Source of the DNA: Sambucus nigra
Lineage: Eukaryota; Streptophyta; Magnoliopsida; Dipsacales; Adoxaceae
DNA: 64,000 nucleotides
Direction: 5' to 3'
NCBI GenBank assembly: GCA_949130495.1
Contig: OX422211.1
Coordinates: 338,277,504-338,341,503, forward strand
Shown one piece after another: positions 10,807 to 22,173 of the stretch (its first letter is position 1; every line of letters starts with the position of its first letter). A program made the position numbers and the translations under genes. Below the pieces are notes generated by a model, which saw only the letters and a list, made by a program, of their open reading frames with translations, was not told the origin of the DNA and did not search any database.

Positions 10807-11224
10807 CACTGTTCTAAAAAACCCGCTTAGGCTCCGCCTAGGCACGCCTAGGCTTGAGGCTTGGGAGAAACACCCCGCCTTAAGATTTTGACGCCTTATG
10901 CTTGGTAAAACCCTTAAGGCGTACTTTTCCTCTAAAAACAACAATGCTTTAGTGAAAGGATATCGCCTTTTAAAGATTTTTTTGCAAACCGGACCATTAT
11001 CTCATCCAAAATAATCAAATAGTATTTTTATTTGCAAATATTCATACATATTTGTATGATATGTACAATTTTAGTATTTTAATAGCCTTGTTATGGTTAA
11101 AAAATATTAAAATATATTAAAAAGACCTAAACGCCTTTTCACGCCTTTTTACACCAAGGCCCGCCTAGGCTTCTAAGGCTTGGCCTCCACGCCTCGATCA
11201 CGCCCCGCGTTTTTTAGAACCTTG
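10807..11224. mobile_element. hAT-type MITE, copy 2 (418 bp)
   Basis: Same family as 9126-9551: it starts CACTGTTCTAAAAAACCCG and ends CGCGTTTTTTAGAACCTTG, with a perfect 8-bp duplication TAATAAAG on both sides (10799-10806 and 11225-11232). The interior shares the ATGCCTTTTTACGCCAAGGC-type block with copy 1. Confidence 0.92.
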
Positions 11225-11314
11225 TAATAAAGTTTTAAATTTTTCCATGTGAGAAATAAGTGAGTTAAGGGCAAGACATAATATGTATATAAAAACTGAA
11301 GAAGTTCATTAGTT

Positions 11315-11371
11315 TGGGGGGGTATGGGTGGGTGGGTGGGTGGGTGTGGGGGGGGGGGGGAGGGGGGGAGG
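11315..11371 (+). repeat. G-rich tract with (GGGT)n and long G runs
   Basis: The plus strand carries GGGGGGG, TGGGTGGGTGGGTGGGTG, a run of about 12 G and another of 7 G within about 57 bases. Such spacing fits the G-quadruplex consensus. No function is shown by the sequence. Confidence 0.85.
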
Positions 11372-11859
11372 ACAAGTACCCACTATTACAAAAGGAAACA
11401 ACAAAAAATGAAACATAAGAGACAGAGGAATGGAAGCATGTCCTGAAACCAAGTTCGTCTTAAAAATTTTAATAGAATGACATCATATGGAGTTTTATCT
11501 TGAAGTTATTTGCATCAATATTGATCTTTTATAATATTCGGTGTACATTCATCAACACTATATGAAAAAGGTGGGTAATTTCGTAAATGGTAATTGTAAA
11601 AGTTTCCTTCATGTTGATAACCAAACTCTGGGTTTTCATCCAATTGGAAAATGATATGCTTGTATATAGAATGTGGTTCTCTTATGCCTTATATTTCCGC
11701 TCTTTATTTTAGCCATAACATAGTCTCTTTAACTTCATGTTTTCATTTACATGATTAAAAAATATTTCATTGCATTCAAATGGGTTAAGGTCATAATCTT
11801 CAAGAATATAAAGTCTTCTTATAGAAATAGAAGGCTACTATCCAAAGTACATCCTCCAT
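11372..11859. other. AT-rich stretch without recognisable gene
   Basis: No ORF with recognisable motifs, no terminal repeats and no RNA gene seen. Confidence 0.5.
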
Positions 11860-12500
11860 TACCTAGATGACATGTGGCATAGAGGTATGTACGAATACGT
11901 AAAGATGTGCCCAAGTGCCTGCAAAAGGGTAGGCCTGGTACCGCACCAAGCCGCGAACACTATACCTCGGCACCACACTAGTAATACAGGTCATGAACTT
12001 TACACCTCTGCCCATGGACTACAAACTGTCCACCTTCTAGAAGGATTCCCTCTTATCCATAAGTCATGTGAACAGTGCACGCGGAAACTCTAACTGACTC
12101 CTATGAATAGATGTGGTCACTACTCATTTGATGACAGTGTAACCAAACTCTGCCAAATTCTCTCCAGCTTCTCTCTACACCTGAGGCCAACTCCGATCAC
12201 CTGCTCCGACAACCTCAACACACATAGTTGTTGCCTCGTACCAGATTACTCTATAAGGCCTCGGCATACAGCACAAAAGTACGTAATGTTCATATATTAG
12301 CCTTTCCATTTCTAATTGTAGGCCTATAGGACCCTAACCATGTACTTATGACTTAGATCTAATGAGAACAAGGCCGGAAAGTGGGTGTATGCTCATTTTA
12401 AAAGTCGAACCACTTTAAATCTCTTGTTTCTCTCTTTCTCTCTCTTCTACACTCCTTTATACTTTTAACTTAGATCGCATGATTTACCCTAGTAGATCCA
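11860..12500 (+). repeat. Degenerate LTR-like remnant
   Basis: The block holds a TATA-like CTCTATAAGGCC near 12250. About 95 bases downstream, ACTTATGACTTAGATC...AACAAGGCCGGAAAG resembles the GACTTA-CATCGG-GGCCGG element found in many plant Tat/Athila LTR leaders. CT-rich runs follow. No coding sequence is attached, and neither end is defined. Confidence 0.35.
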
Positions 12501-12669
12501 TTTTTACAGTAACAATCTGTTTCACATATATAAAATAAAGAGTTCTTTTAAAGTTGTTAAATGGTTATTATAGAATTTTCCATCGTACATTCGCATTCTT
12601 TTTTATAGCTAATAAGTTGTTAAATATACAATTTTTTTACTATAGCTATAATGAAGCAGCCTCTCCATA

Positions 12670-12765
12670 TATTATACGGGTAAAGGTCGGCCGACATCTA
12701 CCTTTGACAGACCCTACAGTTAAGCGGGAGCCTTGTGCACTGGATACGACTTTTAGCTATAATGC
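12670..12765 (+). repeat. SINE fragment (Au-SINE-like 3' part)
   Basis: The words GGTAAAGGTCGGCCGACATC, CAGACCCTACAGT and AGCGGGAGCCTTGTGCACTG match, from memory, the conserved 3' half of the widespread plant Au-type SINE, whose family is tRNA-derived. The tRNA-like head is absent. A related fragment lies at 46868-46955. Confidence 0.5.
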
Positions 12766-13204
12766 AAATTTGACATGAATATTTAACATATTACCGAGAT
12801 GCTTGTAGTTAATCGCTTCTTCCTTATCAATTAAGGAAGCAAAATCACTTAAAAATCAATGGTAAACCATCTTCAACAATAGCTACTCAAGAGGTTGGTC
12901 TTATCAACAATTTCGATAACAAAGCAGGTAAGAGTTTAGATCTGGACCTTAATGGAGATGATTGGATTGCTACCACCATTAGGGGTTTTAGTAAATTTTT
13001 GGGGGTGTCTAATAAAGGGAATGAGAGGGAGGCGTTCTCATTGTTTAGGAAATAGAGTAGATATGAAGAGGATGGAGAAAAGATTAGGGAATGATCGCGC
13101 ATTTAAATCCTCTAATAGTGAGGAGAGAAACTAGGAATGAAAGAAACTCACAAAGTAACTATGTTATATAATGGGGGGGGGGATACTCACTTGACATTGT
13201 CTTC

Positions 13205-15483
13205 ATGAAGCTACGCATCATTTCTTGGAATGTGAGTGGGGGCGAATGGCACGATAAAAGGAAAGTTACTACAAACCTCTGTTGGGAGGTGAAACTTTCC
13301 TTTGATGTTAGCTTACAAGACATAAAGATAGGGAAAGTGTTAGATATCATAGTTACGAGTCTTTGGGAAGGAAGATTATAGATTGGTTTGAATCTATTGG
13401 GCCTCATCCATAAGGTTGTTATGTTATGGGATTCTGAAGTGGTGGAGAAGTTGGATATGTTGCAAGGTTCCTACTGTCCTTTGTCTCTATAAATGCATTG
13501 AGGACTGATTTGTGTGGTGCTTCTTTGGAGCCTATGGGCTGGTTGAGAATGAGGATAGGTGGATGTTATGGGAGGCATTAGTTGAGGTTGGTGGGTGTGG
13601 GCATTCCTGATGTAGTGGGGGATATTTTAATGTGGTCTTCTATCCGTCAACTCAGTATGGTGGTGGTAGGTTATTCTGATAAATGAGTTTAATCTCCCAT
13701 TTCATCACAGCTTTGGAATGGGGGGACTCTCCACTTAAGGATGGCCCATACACTTGGTTGCTTTGTCTATATTGGACCAATTTCTAGTTTCTCGTGACTG
13801 GGTGGAGATATTACTGAGGACTGCACAATCTCTGACCACATTCAGATTTTGCTGTAGTGTGGAGGGGTGGTACGAGGACACTCCCCGTTCTCGGTATGTT
13901 TTGGCCATTGAAGTGGTGGAACAAAAAGATGTTTGGTAGTGTCAATATGTGCATTGTTAAAGGAATTTTGGAGACAAAGGAGTTTGATGAGGAGGGTCTT
14001 GGGATTTTGACTCGAGAGGAGTGGTTGAGAAGGGAGGATAGGAAGATGATATAGGAGGAGATTAGTGGGAGGCTCCTCCTCCCCTGATCTTTGAGCCAAA
14101 GAAGGGGACAAGAACACAAGATTCTTTCATACAGTTGCTAACACCCATCGAAGATATGACCATATGGGGAGGATCGAGGTGAGGATTATTTGTTGGAGGA
14201 GGTTGATGTTAAATGTGCATTTTTATAAGTTATAGTATAAGGAGGAGGAGGAGGAGGATTCGCATCCTACGATTGACGGTGTAGAGTCTTAGTTAGAGAG
14301 ACCGTATTCTGAAGAGGTGGTGGAAGCCCTGAAGTCCATGAGACAAATTCTCAATGGAAATCCATCAAAATTGTTGGGATGTGGCGAGGGAGTATGCTAT
14401 GTCATTTCATGACTTTTATTTTAGGGGTCGGCGTGAAAAGGGCATCAATGCTATCTTCATTACCTTAGTCCCAAAAACGGAGGAGTTGTGATGTTAGAGA
14501 ATTTAGACTTGTTAATCCGGTGGGTAGTGTTTATAAACTCATTCTTAAGGTGTTTATCCGTCTGAATCTATATGTGATGATAGAGGTTAATGCCTATGTG
14601 GATGTGAGGATTGGATAAGGTATAAATTAAACATCATGAGGCATATGATCGTGTCAATTAGGAGTTTGTTCAATATATTTTGGACATAATTGAATTTAGG
14701 GGTTTGTTCAATAAATTTTGAGCAAAATGGGTTAGTGATAAGAAGACTAAGCGGATCCGAAGTGCCAATTCCACGGTTAGATTTTCAGTGTTCGTGAAGG
14801 GAAAGAAGCTTGAAGGATCTTTGGTGATGGAAACTTTTGAGTATATTTATAGACTGAGAGGAATTCTTGAAAGGTTTTATAGTGGGAAAGAGGAGTGGCT
14901 TATCGGTGTTGATTACTAATGATGATAGTTTTATTTTTTATAGGGAAAATGATGAACAGTTACACCACTGAGATTGTCTCTAATGCGGTCATATTCGGGC
15001 TTCGAATGAACATTGGGAAGAGTGAGTTGATTCGAGTGGGGATTAAGGGAGGTTACATCATTGACACATGGAGTGATTGGTTGTAAAGTTGGGTCTCTTC
15101 TGTCCAAGTACTAAGGGATCCCCTTGGGTGCTCAATACAAGTCCAAAGCTATATGGGACCCTATAGTGGAGAGGTTGGTGAGGTTGAAAAAGGACAATTT
15201 ATCGAAGGGAGCCCTCCTCGTACTATTTATAGTCTTTACAAACCTTCCCACTTTTTTATGTACATTCTACCTTCACCAGCATAGGTCCAAAAGATGCTAG
15301 CAAAGCTCATAAGGGCCTTTCTTTGGAAAGGAAATTAGGAGAGATACAAATATAATTTTATGACATGGGAGGATTTATGTAAGACATTGGGAGAGGGTAG
15401 AGTGGAAAAGAATCTTGTAAAGTTCATTAAGGAAATGCTCGAGAAGTGGTTGTGGAGATTTGCAAATGAGGAGGTTAAGTTAT
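13205..15483 (+). pseudogene. LINE ORF2: endonuclease and reverse transcriptase, decayed
   Basis: ORF2 of an L1-type LINE encodes the nicking endonuclease and the RT used for target-primed reverse transcription. The start MKLRIISWNVSGGEWHDKRK (13205) is the conserved endonuclease N-terminus. RT landmarks follow in several frames: VREFRLVNPVGSVYKLILKV (about 14500), EAYDRVN (about 14640), FGLRMNIGKSELI (about 15000) and LGAQYKSKAIWDPIVERL (about 15125). Many frameshifts and stops occur, and a FADD-type box is only vaguely visible as TNDDSFIFY near 14920. The copy is old and dead. The remaining C-terminal part lies beyond the nested insertions at about 20380-20944. Confidence 0.8.
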
Positions 15484-15805
15484 TGCTGGAATGAGAGTAC
15501 AACAAATGCCTTGTCCGCGACGACAATGTTGAGTGGACTCGTAAAAGATTAATGGTCGGCCCTCCTTAGCACATTGTTTTTAGTTGAGATGGTGACTTGA
15601 GAGTTGACTAGTGGTATCAGAGCCAATGATCATGGGTTCGACTCTTGTCCGTGTCATTTGTTAGGGGGGACTGTGTTTGAATAAGAGTAAGACAAATGCC
15701 TTTCCCCAGGACAACGATTTTGAGTCGAGCCTTAAAAATTAATGGATAGCCCTCCTTTAACACCAATTAGTTTTAGGTGTGATGGCGGCTTGAGATCCAA
15801 CTAGA
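15484..15805 (+). mobile_element. TRIM-like miniature LTR retrotransposon (about 320 bp)
   Basis: Two direct repeats of about 130 bp (15484-15611 and 15674-15805) flank only 62 bases. Right after the first repeat is TGGTATCAGAGCC (15612-15624), the classical initiator-tRNA-Met primer-binding site. Just before the second repeat lies a purine tract, TTAGGGGGGACTG. The repeats start TGCTGGAATGAGAGTA and TGTTTGAATAAGAGTA. A duplication (A)GTTAT lies on both sides (15478-15483 and 15805-15810), and the LINE reading continues across it (EVKL then RRVVAARFEV). It codes for nothing and would need proteins in trans. The repeats have diverged clearly, so the insertion is old. Confidence 0.78.
15612..15624 (+). 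promoter_or_regulatory. tRNA-iMet primer-binding site of the TRIM-like element
   Basis: TGGTATCAGAGCC is the standard plant initiator-tRNA-Met complementary site and lies directly downstream of the left terminal repeat. Confidence 0.8.
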
Positions 15806-17779
15806 GTTATAAAGGAGGGTGGTTGCGGCTAGATTTGAGGTTGATGTATTGGTGGTGTTTTCTTCCCTTGCATCTAGGATGTCAATGTATCGGGTTTAGA
15901 CGCAAACTCGATCCAAATTTTATTTATTTCTCCAAATCTGGATCATATTTTAAAACCCAATTACTCTTATTAAATGGAGCGTATGTGGATCTGGTATATT
16001 CTAATCCGCTACGGACTCGAACTGATTATATATAACATAAACTATAAATCTATATATTTTTGTGCATATAACAACTAAATATAAATGTACATGCATTTAT
16101 TAATACATAAGTACTTTATATTTTTATGGAAAAATGAAAAATTAACCTTAAAGTTTGGGTTGATTTTTAATTTTAGATCCGAAGTTTCAAAAGTTGCAAT
16201 GTTAACCCTAAAATTTAATAATTGGTGCAATTTAAACCATCGTTATATAGTCATTAAAAAACTTAACAAGAACATTTACATGGCTTCTCATGTGGCAAAT
16301 TTATTAAGCTATCTAATAAGATGGTGCCACATGGGTGTAACACCCCATAATTTTTAAATCAGAAATAAAGTATATTAATTTCGAAATTCGGAAAAATAAA
16401 TTTTTGGATTTAATTACTTTTAGCTACTAACTATGTTAGGATTTTATTTAGGGAAAGTAAAAATTTTAATCAGAATTAAAATCGGGGGTGAAATTGGGTT
16501 TTTAGTTATATATACACTTTTTGGGGCGTTCTTAGCTGCTTCCCAGGACCAAATCGATTCGGCTTGGACAGAGTCGGCAATTGTTAAGTTTTCTTAGAAT
16601 TCTAATTGTAATCAAACACTTAATCATTTTAATATTAAACCAACTCGGGGTTAGGACCTTTAAAACACTTTCAAATCAATCCTAAGAACAGTAGTCCCCT
16701 ACGTTATTCATCTTCTTCCTCCCACACATACCCTAGCCCCAAATTAAATCAAGTTTTGAAGGCTTAATTGTAGTTTTCTCAAGATTGTCCAAAAGCGAGT
16801 CTTTATTAATTTTTCGAGAGGAACGCAACCATTTAATCAAAATTTTCAACCGACTTTTCTTCAGGCATAAATATCTCTATTCTCTCTCTTTAGTATTATG
16901 CGTTTGAAATGTCGCCTAAACGTAATTTTCAGGGTTTTCTTAAAATAAATTTGCAACCTTAATTACGGAAAGTGAAATCTAATTTGGGACTGTTTTTATT
17001 AAAAAAATTAATATGAATTAAGACTTGTAATAACCCTTGTGTGTTTAGGATAGAGGATGAATTTTTGGTTCATATGGGTGTAGGTTCGCACGTAAGAATC
17101 GTAAAACTTTTGTTTAAATAAAAACAGGACGCATACAACCACATAAAATTATGTAGTTATGATTAAAGTGAATTGTTATTGTGTGCTCCATAAACTCGCA
17201 TGTTGATAAATTTAGAATTGTTGGATGGAATTAATTGTGTTAATTACGACGATGGATTTAATAAATTAAATTAAAGTTAATTGTGACATACAAGTAAATT
17301 GTATAATTGTTGATACATTGGATTGTGCGACTTATTCTTATACACGTAATTGCCAATCACGGGGATAACGGGATTTTAGATAGTTATGCTCTCACCTTAA
17401 TTTTAGGAATGTTTGCTAGGTATGGGACTAGCGAGTATGCCTTAGTTGCGGTTAACACTTTCTATGTATGGGACTAGTTAGTGTAGATTTTTACGGATGG
17501 ATATTCCGGGGCGGGGCCATTTTTCGTATCGTTCCGTTGTTTCGATGATCTAGGCACAAGACTAGGAGAGAGATTTAAATGATAGAAATTCATCCTATGA
17601 CATAAGGTAGGACGTGCTTGTGTGTCGGAGACCTTTAGGTATGAGACTAAGGGTATTTTGAGAATTTTATCTCGATAAAAAGGGTGGGCCAATTTGAAAA
17701 ATTAATGAGAAAATTGGGATGATGTGAATTAATGTTTAAGATAATAAATGGGTATTAAAATGAATTTGCGTAGAGAGTA

Positions 17780-17960
17780 TGTGCAAGGTTGACAGTTAAA
17801 CGGGTCGACTGGCTATAACGGCGTGGGTGTGAGTTGGCGTCACGAGTATGTGCAGGCTGACAGTTAAACGGACTAACGGGCTATAGTGATGTGTCGTGCG
17901 TGGAACCTCACGAGTGTGCAGAGCTGACAGTTAAACGCGCTGACTGGCCATAGTGAGAGG
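17780..17960. repeat. Tandem repeat array A in the solo LTR (3 units, about 65 bp)
   Basis: Three imperfect units each contain TGACAGTTAAACG followed by GACTGGCTATA-like words, with GCGTGGGTGTGAG-like linkers. Confidence 0.75.
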
Positions 17961-17964
17961 AATG

Positions 17965-18085
17965 GGTGTGGTGTAAAATATTAGGCGGGAGTCCCGCAAC
18001 TAAACTGGTGTAAAACATTAAGCGGGAGTCCTGCGACTAATCTGGTGTATAAACTTTAAACGGGAGTCCCGCGACTGATATTAAT
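17965..18085. repeat. Tandem repeat array B in the solo LTR (3 units, about 40 bp)
   Basis: Three units share CGGGAGTCCCGCGACTAA and TGGTGTAAAA words. GCGGGAGTCCCGC is itself nearly palindromic. Confidence 0.75.
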
Positions 18086-20379
18086 GGAATTGAGAAAAAT
18101 AATAATCTGATTAATTGAATCAAAGTATATGGATAGCTTTTGATAAAATTAATGATTGAACTTAGACTTGGGAGTGACTTAGTTGTGGGTAGATACTAGT
18201 TTACCTTACTTGCATATCATTGATTATCTCGTTTAATTTAAAATATTCTATCGCGGCATTTATCATGTATAATGCTATTGTCTGGGTTCACGGACCCTAA
18301 TTGGGGAGAGTAGATGGTATTCATGCATTGCGTTAGACTAATATTTTTCAGGTATAGTGCTGGAGTAGTTGCATAGGAGTAATTGGAGATATTTTGGAGG
18401 TGCAGCTGGAGACTTATTTTATTTTTAGATGTTTAGTAGTTTAGCTTTATTTTCCTTTCCGTCGCATTTATTATGAGGCTTTATTTATAGTTTTGGTGGG
18501 TCATTCGGTTCCGCAATTGTTACGATTCTATTCAGATATTTATAGTTGGATTATTTCATTTAAGTTTATACTTATTGGAGATTGGATTTATTTTGGAGAT
18601 TAGCAGTGTGATGGATTTTAATATTGCATGAATGGTTAATCTTTAATAGATTAAATTTGATTATTATCTTGTGGAATGAATTTTATATGTCTCATATCTG
18701 TCACATGCTAAGAAGGATTACTTATTTAGAGACTCCCGGCGTAGTCTTGGTGGCGGCCAATGCTAGGAATGCGCAGGGTGTTACAATGGGCTCATTAAAA
18801 CACCTTCTTTATAAGAAAAACAAAAAGAAAAAATGAAAAAAAAATTATGTTTTCGATATCAAAACCACACTGTATCTTTAGCCACCCAGTCTCTTACCTA
18901 CATAAACCGCAATCAAACCCACCCACTCCTCTCCGACCTACACCAATGGCACTGCCACCACCACCGTCACCTAGGCTCATTGTGTTATGTGTGTACCACA
19001 CACATAAAGAAAGAGATCTTGGCTCATTTGTTCATGATATTGGGTCCTTCTGTTTTATTTATTGACATCGTTTTATCTTCCTGAATTGGAACGAATGATT
19101 TGTGTCATTTTCTTAAAACAAAAATTAACCAAATCGTTTTTGACATCATTGTAAATCCCTCGATTTTGTTTTCAAATTAGGGCACATTTTTATCGATCTT
19201 TGTTCTAATTGAAATTTAAGTTTTTTTTCATTTGGATTACAATTGTTTGAACAAATATTAAGAAAATACTTTTAAATCATTTTAGTTAAATCAGGGATTT
19301 GGAATGGTAATTTGTGGTTTGAATCGATACAGTTGGAAGTGGATTCGACGGTGATTTGTAAATTGTTTTATTGATCGGGATGCCTCGGTGGTGTGCGACA
19401 GTAGGTATTGTTGATTTGTAGATTTTTTTCATTGATTGGGATGTGGCAATGGTGTTGGAGATGGGATGTGGAGGGATGTGGTAGTGGTAGTGGTAGTGGT
19501 GTTGGAGATGGGATGTATGGGTGGTGTTGGAGGTAAGTGCGACGGTGTGTGGCGGTGGTGTTAGAGGTGGGATGCGGTGGTGTTGGTGGTGGGAGGCAGC
19601 GGTGATGTTACTTGTTAAATTTAACTATTTTTTTGAAAAGATAAACCAAGTCAATTTAGAGTAACTAAACAGTTTGATTGTTTTTGTTTTTCACTTTTTT
19701 ATTTTTATTTTTGAGTTTTTAATTATAAAAGGTGGAAATTCTTATGTGTTGACTCATTTTGGGAGCTAAGTGTCAACAAATTATTGGACAAAATTTAGAA
19801 ACATTCGACATAAGATGTAATATCCGCATTTCTGTTAAGTTTTCTAACAGATATCTGACGATGAGTTTAATTGCATCCATTTTTCAATTTTAGGGTTAAC
19901 ATTGCAACTTTTGAAACTTCAGGCTAAAATTGAAAATTACTCCAAACTCCAGCGTTAATTTTGCATTTTTTTCCTATATATTTATCTAAATAATATATAA
20001 ATGTATTATATATGTTTATTTACAATGAAGGATCAATATGATACATCATACATTATAAAATATTATAAATTAATATTAAGATATAAAGGACGTGGGATGA
20101 ATAAAAATAAACGAATATATCAGATTTAGAGTGGATCCGATTTTGGATTTGGGTCTGATATAGAGCCGACAATTGACCCAGATTTGAATCTGATTATGTT
20201 CTTAATAAATGGATTTGGATCATCACACATCCAAGCCAAACCCAACCCTTTTACAGACCTACTCACATCTCCCTCACATGATGGGGGTATGGAAGTATAT
20301 TGCGAATATGCAATAAAAAAATGCCCATATATGGAGCCAGTGCTTAATAAATAGACTTGGAATCCGAATCCGAATTTTT

Positions 20380-20944
20380 TATAAGCCTAATCGCAATTCC
20401 CTAACGGGATGGAGGTACGAAAGCACATTGCGAAGGGGTATGACCAGCTTAGTAGATTTACAACCTTTACTCTTGGAGATGGTCATAAGGTCAGGTTTAT
20501 CGATTCCTATGGGACAGATTTGGAAGACTAAAGTCCCCATCAAAAGTTCAACTCTTTGTTTAAACAGCGACAAGGTGATCAATTCTTACAAATGACAACT
20601 TTAAAAAAGGGAGCAATGTTGGCTTTAAGATGGAGGAGACAGTGGACCATATACTGGTGCATTAAGTTGGCTCTGGAGGGTTATGGACATTGGAAATAAG
20701 TGATATTTACCCTGTTCAGCTATTTGTTGGGTTATGCCTGGTTCAGTGCAAGAAATATTGGCGGCGAGGAGGTATGTAGCGGTGGAAAGGAGTGTAATAA
20801 ATGTTGGGAGGCAGCCCCTCACTAGTATGAATCCTTTTGTTTTGAGACCTGTTGATTTTTTGTTTTCTTATGTGGGTTAAAAGTTGTAATTCAGGTATCC
20901 GCCCTCCTTGAGCGGGTCTATTTCGGATGGATCTGTTTTATTTT
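20380..20944 (+). pseudogene. LINE ORF2 C-terminal remnant
   Basis: The frame pieces HIAKGYDQLSRFTTFTLGDG and GHKVRFIDS, then NFKKGSNVGFKMEETVDHIL, match the conserved tail of plant LINE ORF2 (the part after the RT, with a zinc-knuckle-like segment). It is broken by frameshifts and interrupted at 20945 by the Tat element. It is the continuation of the LINE at 13205-15877. Confidence 0.65.
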
Positions 20945-22131
20945 TGTAGAGGGGGCCTGAAGATAATCCTGGGATTAGGGATAATCCACCAATTAGCAAC
21001 AGTGTTCTGAGGATAAGATCAGCGTGGCAGCTTGGGGAGGCAGCTTGGCGTGGCAACTCGTACTTTAGCTTATTGTTACTTTGCCATATTATAGCTTTGT
21101 TTATATTGACTACGAGTTGTAACGACTGTAATGTTGTAACGAAAATAATGAATGGGTGTGAGGTCGAACGGTACTCGCGAGAGACCAGGCTTGGCAGGGC
21201 CTGGGAGAGCTTTCATGCTCTATCGAACAACCTCACCGTGGGAACTTTAGAGGGACTTGGTTTGGAGGATTGAGAAGTGGGGCACCGTTGGGGCTTGTCT
21301 TGACCATCTTAGATACACCTGGTAAAACACTGAAGGACCCTGACCGTGGAACCTCAAGCGGAGCAACTTGGAGTTCCATCGGGCATTGAGTTATGGACCA
21401 AACAACCCTCTACTTAAATGTCACATCTACTGTGGGTGATGTCACTAGCCTTCTAAACAATGTCAGACATGCACTTGAGTAAACCACCGTGGTATTTGGG
21501 GCTGTCAGGCAGTTGATAAGCCACCTCTGCGACAACAACCCCCTGACACACAGTGGTTAGGCAAAAGGCATATCTTGGCATTTAATGTTTATGACGTAGG
21601 TGACAACTAGTGCATCAGGCATTTAATGTTGTGACATAAAGTATGAGGGATGTCTTTCATAGTCTTTAATGACAGAGTTGCCTCGGGGGTGGTGTGGGGG
21701 GCTATTTAAGGACCCCAACCACCTTTGAGGAAAGGATGATCTTTTGAGAGTTCAAAAGTTATTACTAGAGAAATTTATTTACTAGAGAGAGTTATTGAAA
21801 AACCAGAGAGTTCTTCCACCCACCATTTTGTCATTTAGTATGAAGCTTTTAATACATGACAGAGATTCTTGAGAGTGTTTAGTGTTTTTGCCTGCCTACC
21901 AAGGTGCATCTAGGGTGCTTACTTCTCTCTCCCTCTAGCCAAGTTATTTCTGAGTTCTTTATTATATTGTGAGTCATACACGAGAGGTTTGTGAGTATAA
22001 GCTGGGTTCCATACATTCCAAACTGTTTTTTGTGTCTTGTGGCTAAATCACTAATGTTTACTGATTAACCTTGTCATCGCCATACTCAAAAAGGGGTTAC
22101 GCCTCCATCTTATCTAAACTACCCTCTTACA
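20945..22131 (+). repeat. 5' LTR of the young Tat element
   Basis: Starts TGTAGAGGGGGCC and ends CCCTCTTACA, directly followed by the primer-binding site. It is nearly identical to 31803-33003 but lacks 14 bases present there near 31880. Confidence 0.95.
21702..21710 (+). promoter_or_regulatory. TATA-like box of the LTR promoter
   Basis: CTATTTAAG follows a G-rich stretch (GGTGTGGGGGG) in the second half of the LTR, a position suited to the element promoter. The same motif is at 32574-32582 in the 3' LTR. Confidence 0.5.
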
Positions 22132-22133
22132 TT

Positions 22134-22151
22134 TGGCGACTCTGCTGGGGA
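22134..22151 (+). promoter_or_regulatory. Primer-binding site of the young Tat element
   Basis: TGGCGACTCTGCTGGGGA follows the LTR after a TT spacer. This motif is characteristic of Ogre/Tat-type elements, where a tRNA-Arg primer has been proposed. The tRNA assignment is from general knowledge, not checked. Confidence 0.75.
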
Positions 22152-22173
22152 GGCATTCTTCTAAGGAAGGAGT

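Larger units (their letters stand above)
8687..11279 (+). mobile_element. Probable solo LTR of a Ty3-type element (with two nested MITEs)
   Basis: The sequence starts TGTAACGACCC, a common start of plant Ty3 LTRs, and plausibly ends GGGCAAGACA, with the 5-bp TAATA on both sides (8682-8686 and 11280-11284). A TATA-like CCTATAAGTACC lies near 8980 and a GA-rich leader near 9065. No coding domain is found inside, so it would be a solo LTR of about 1.7 kb once the two MITEs are subtracted. There is a complication. A longer identity, AGACATAATATGTA, is present at both borders, so the target duplication could instead be 14 bp with a different element type. Confidence 0.5.
16336..18785 (+). mobile_element. 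Solo LTR, Tekay/Del-type (2,450 bp)
   Basis: It begins TGTAACACCCC and ends GGGTGTTACA, perfect mirror termini, and is flanked by a 5-bp duplication ATGGG (16331-16335 and 18786-18790). There is no primer-binding site or coding region inside, so it is an LTR left after recombination between the two LTRs of a full element. The length and the TGTAACACCC start fit the long LTRs of plant chromoviruses of the Tekay/Del group; that assignment is inferred. It sits inside the left arm of the MULE. Confidence 0.85.
16128..19974. mobile_element. MULE-like element with about 200-bp terminal inverted repeats
   Basis: The left arm begins GGAAAAATGAAAAATTAACC and the right arm, in reverse complement, GGAAAAAAATGCAAAATTAACG. 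Both continue with the shared block GAAGTTTCAAAAGTTGCAA and TGTTAACCCTAAAA, then a looser match out to about 200 bp. Long inverted arms fit Mutator-like elements. The flanking 9-mers (TATTTTTAT and TATATATTT) agree at six positions, a degenerate duplication at best. Without the nested LTR the element is about 1.4 kb and non-coding. A GGTGTTGGAGATGGGATG-rich imperfect repeat fills 19380-19610. A related arm occurs at 41569. Confidence 0.72.
15878..20250. mobile_element. Possible MITE, split by the MULE/LTR nest
   Basis: Left of the MULE the LINE breaks off into GATGTCAATGTATCGGGTTT, with GGATCATATT-type AT/GC words. Right of the MULE a block with GGATCCGATTTTGG and CATCACACATCCAAGCC precedes the resumed LINE. 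The two blocks look like the opposite ends of one element of the sort that begins GGATGTG..., but I could not define matching termini or a clean target duplication. Confidence 0.35.

Noticed and set aside
15611..15625. tRNA gene at TGGTATCAGAGCC
   Set aside because: Only the short complement of a tRNA 3' end is present and no cloverleaf can be built. It is a primer-binding site.
21073..21273. Small ORF inside the LTR, repeated at 31882-32145
   Set aside because: Duplicated merely because the LTRs are duplicated. It lies upstream of the TATA-like box and has no recognised domain.
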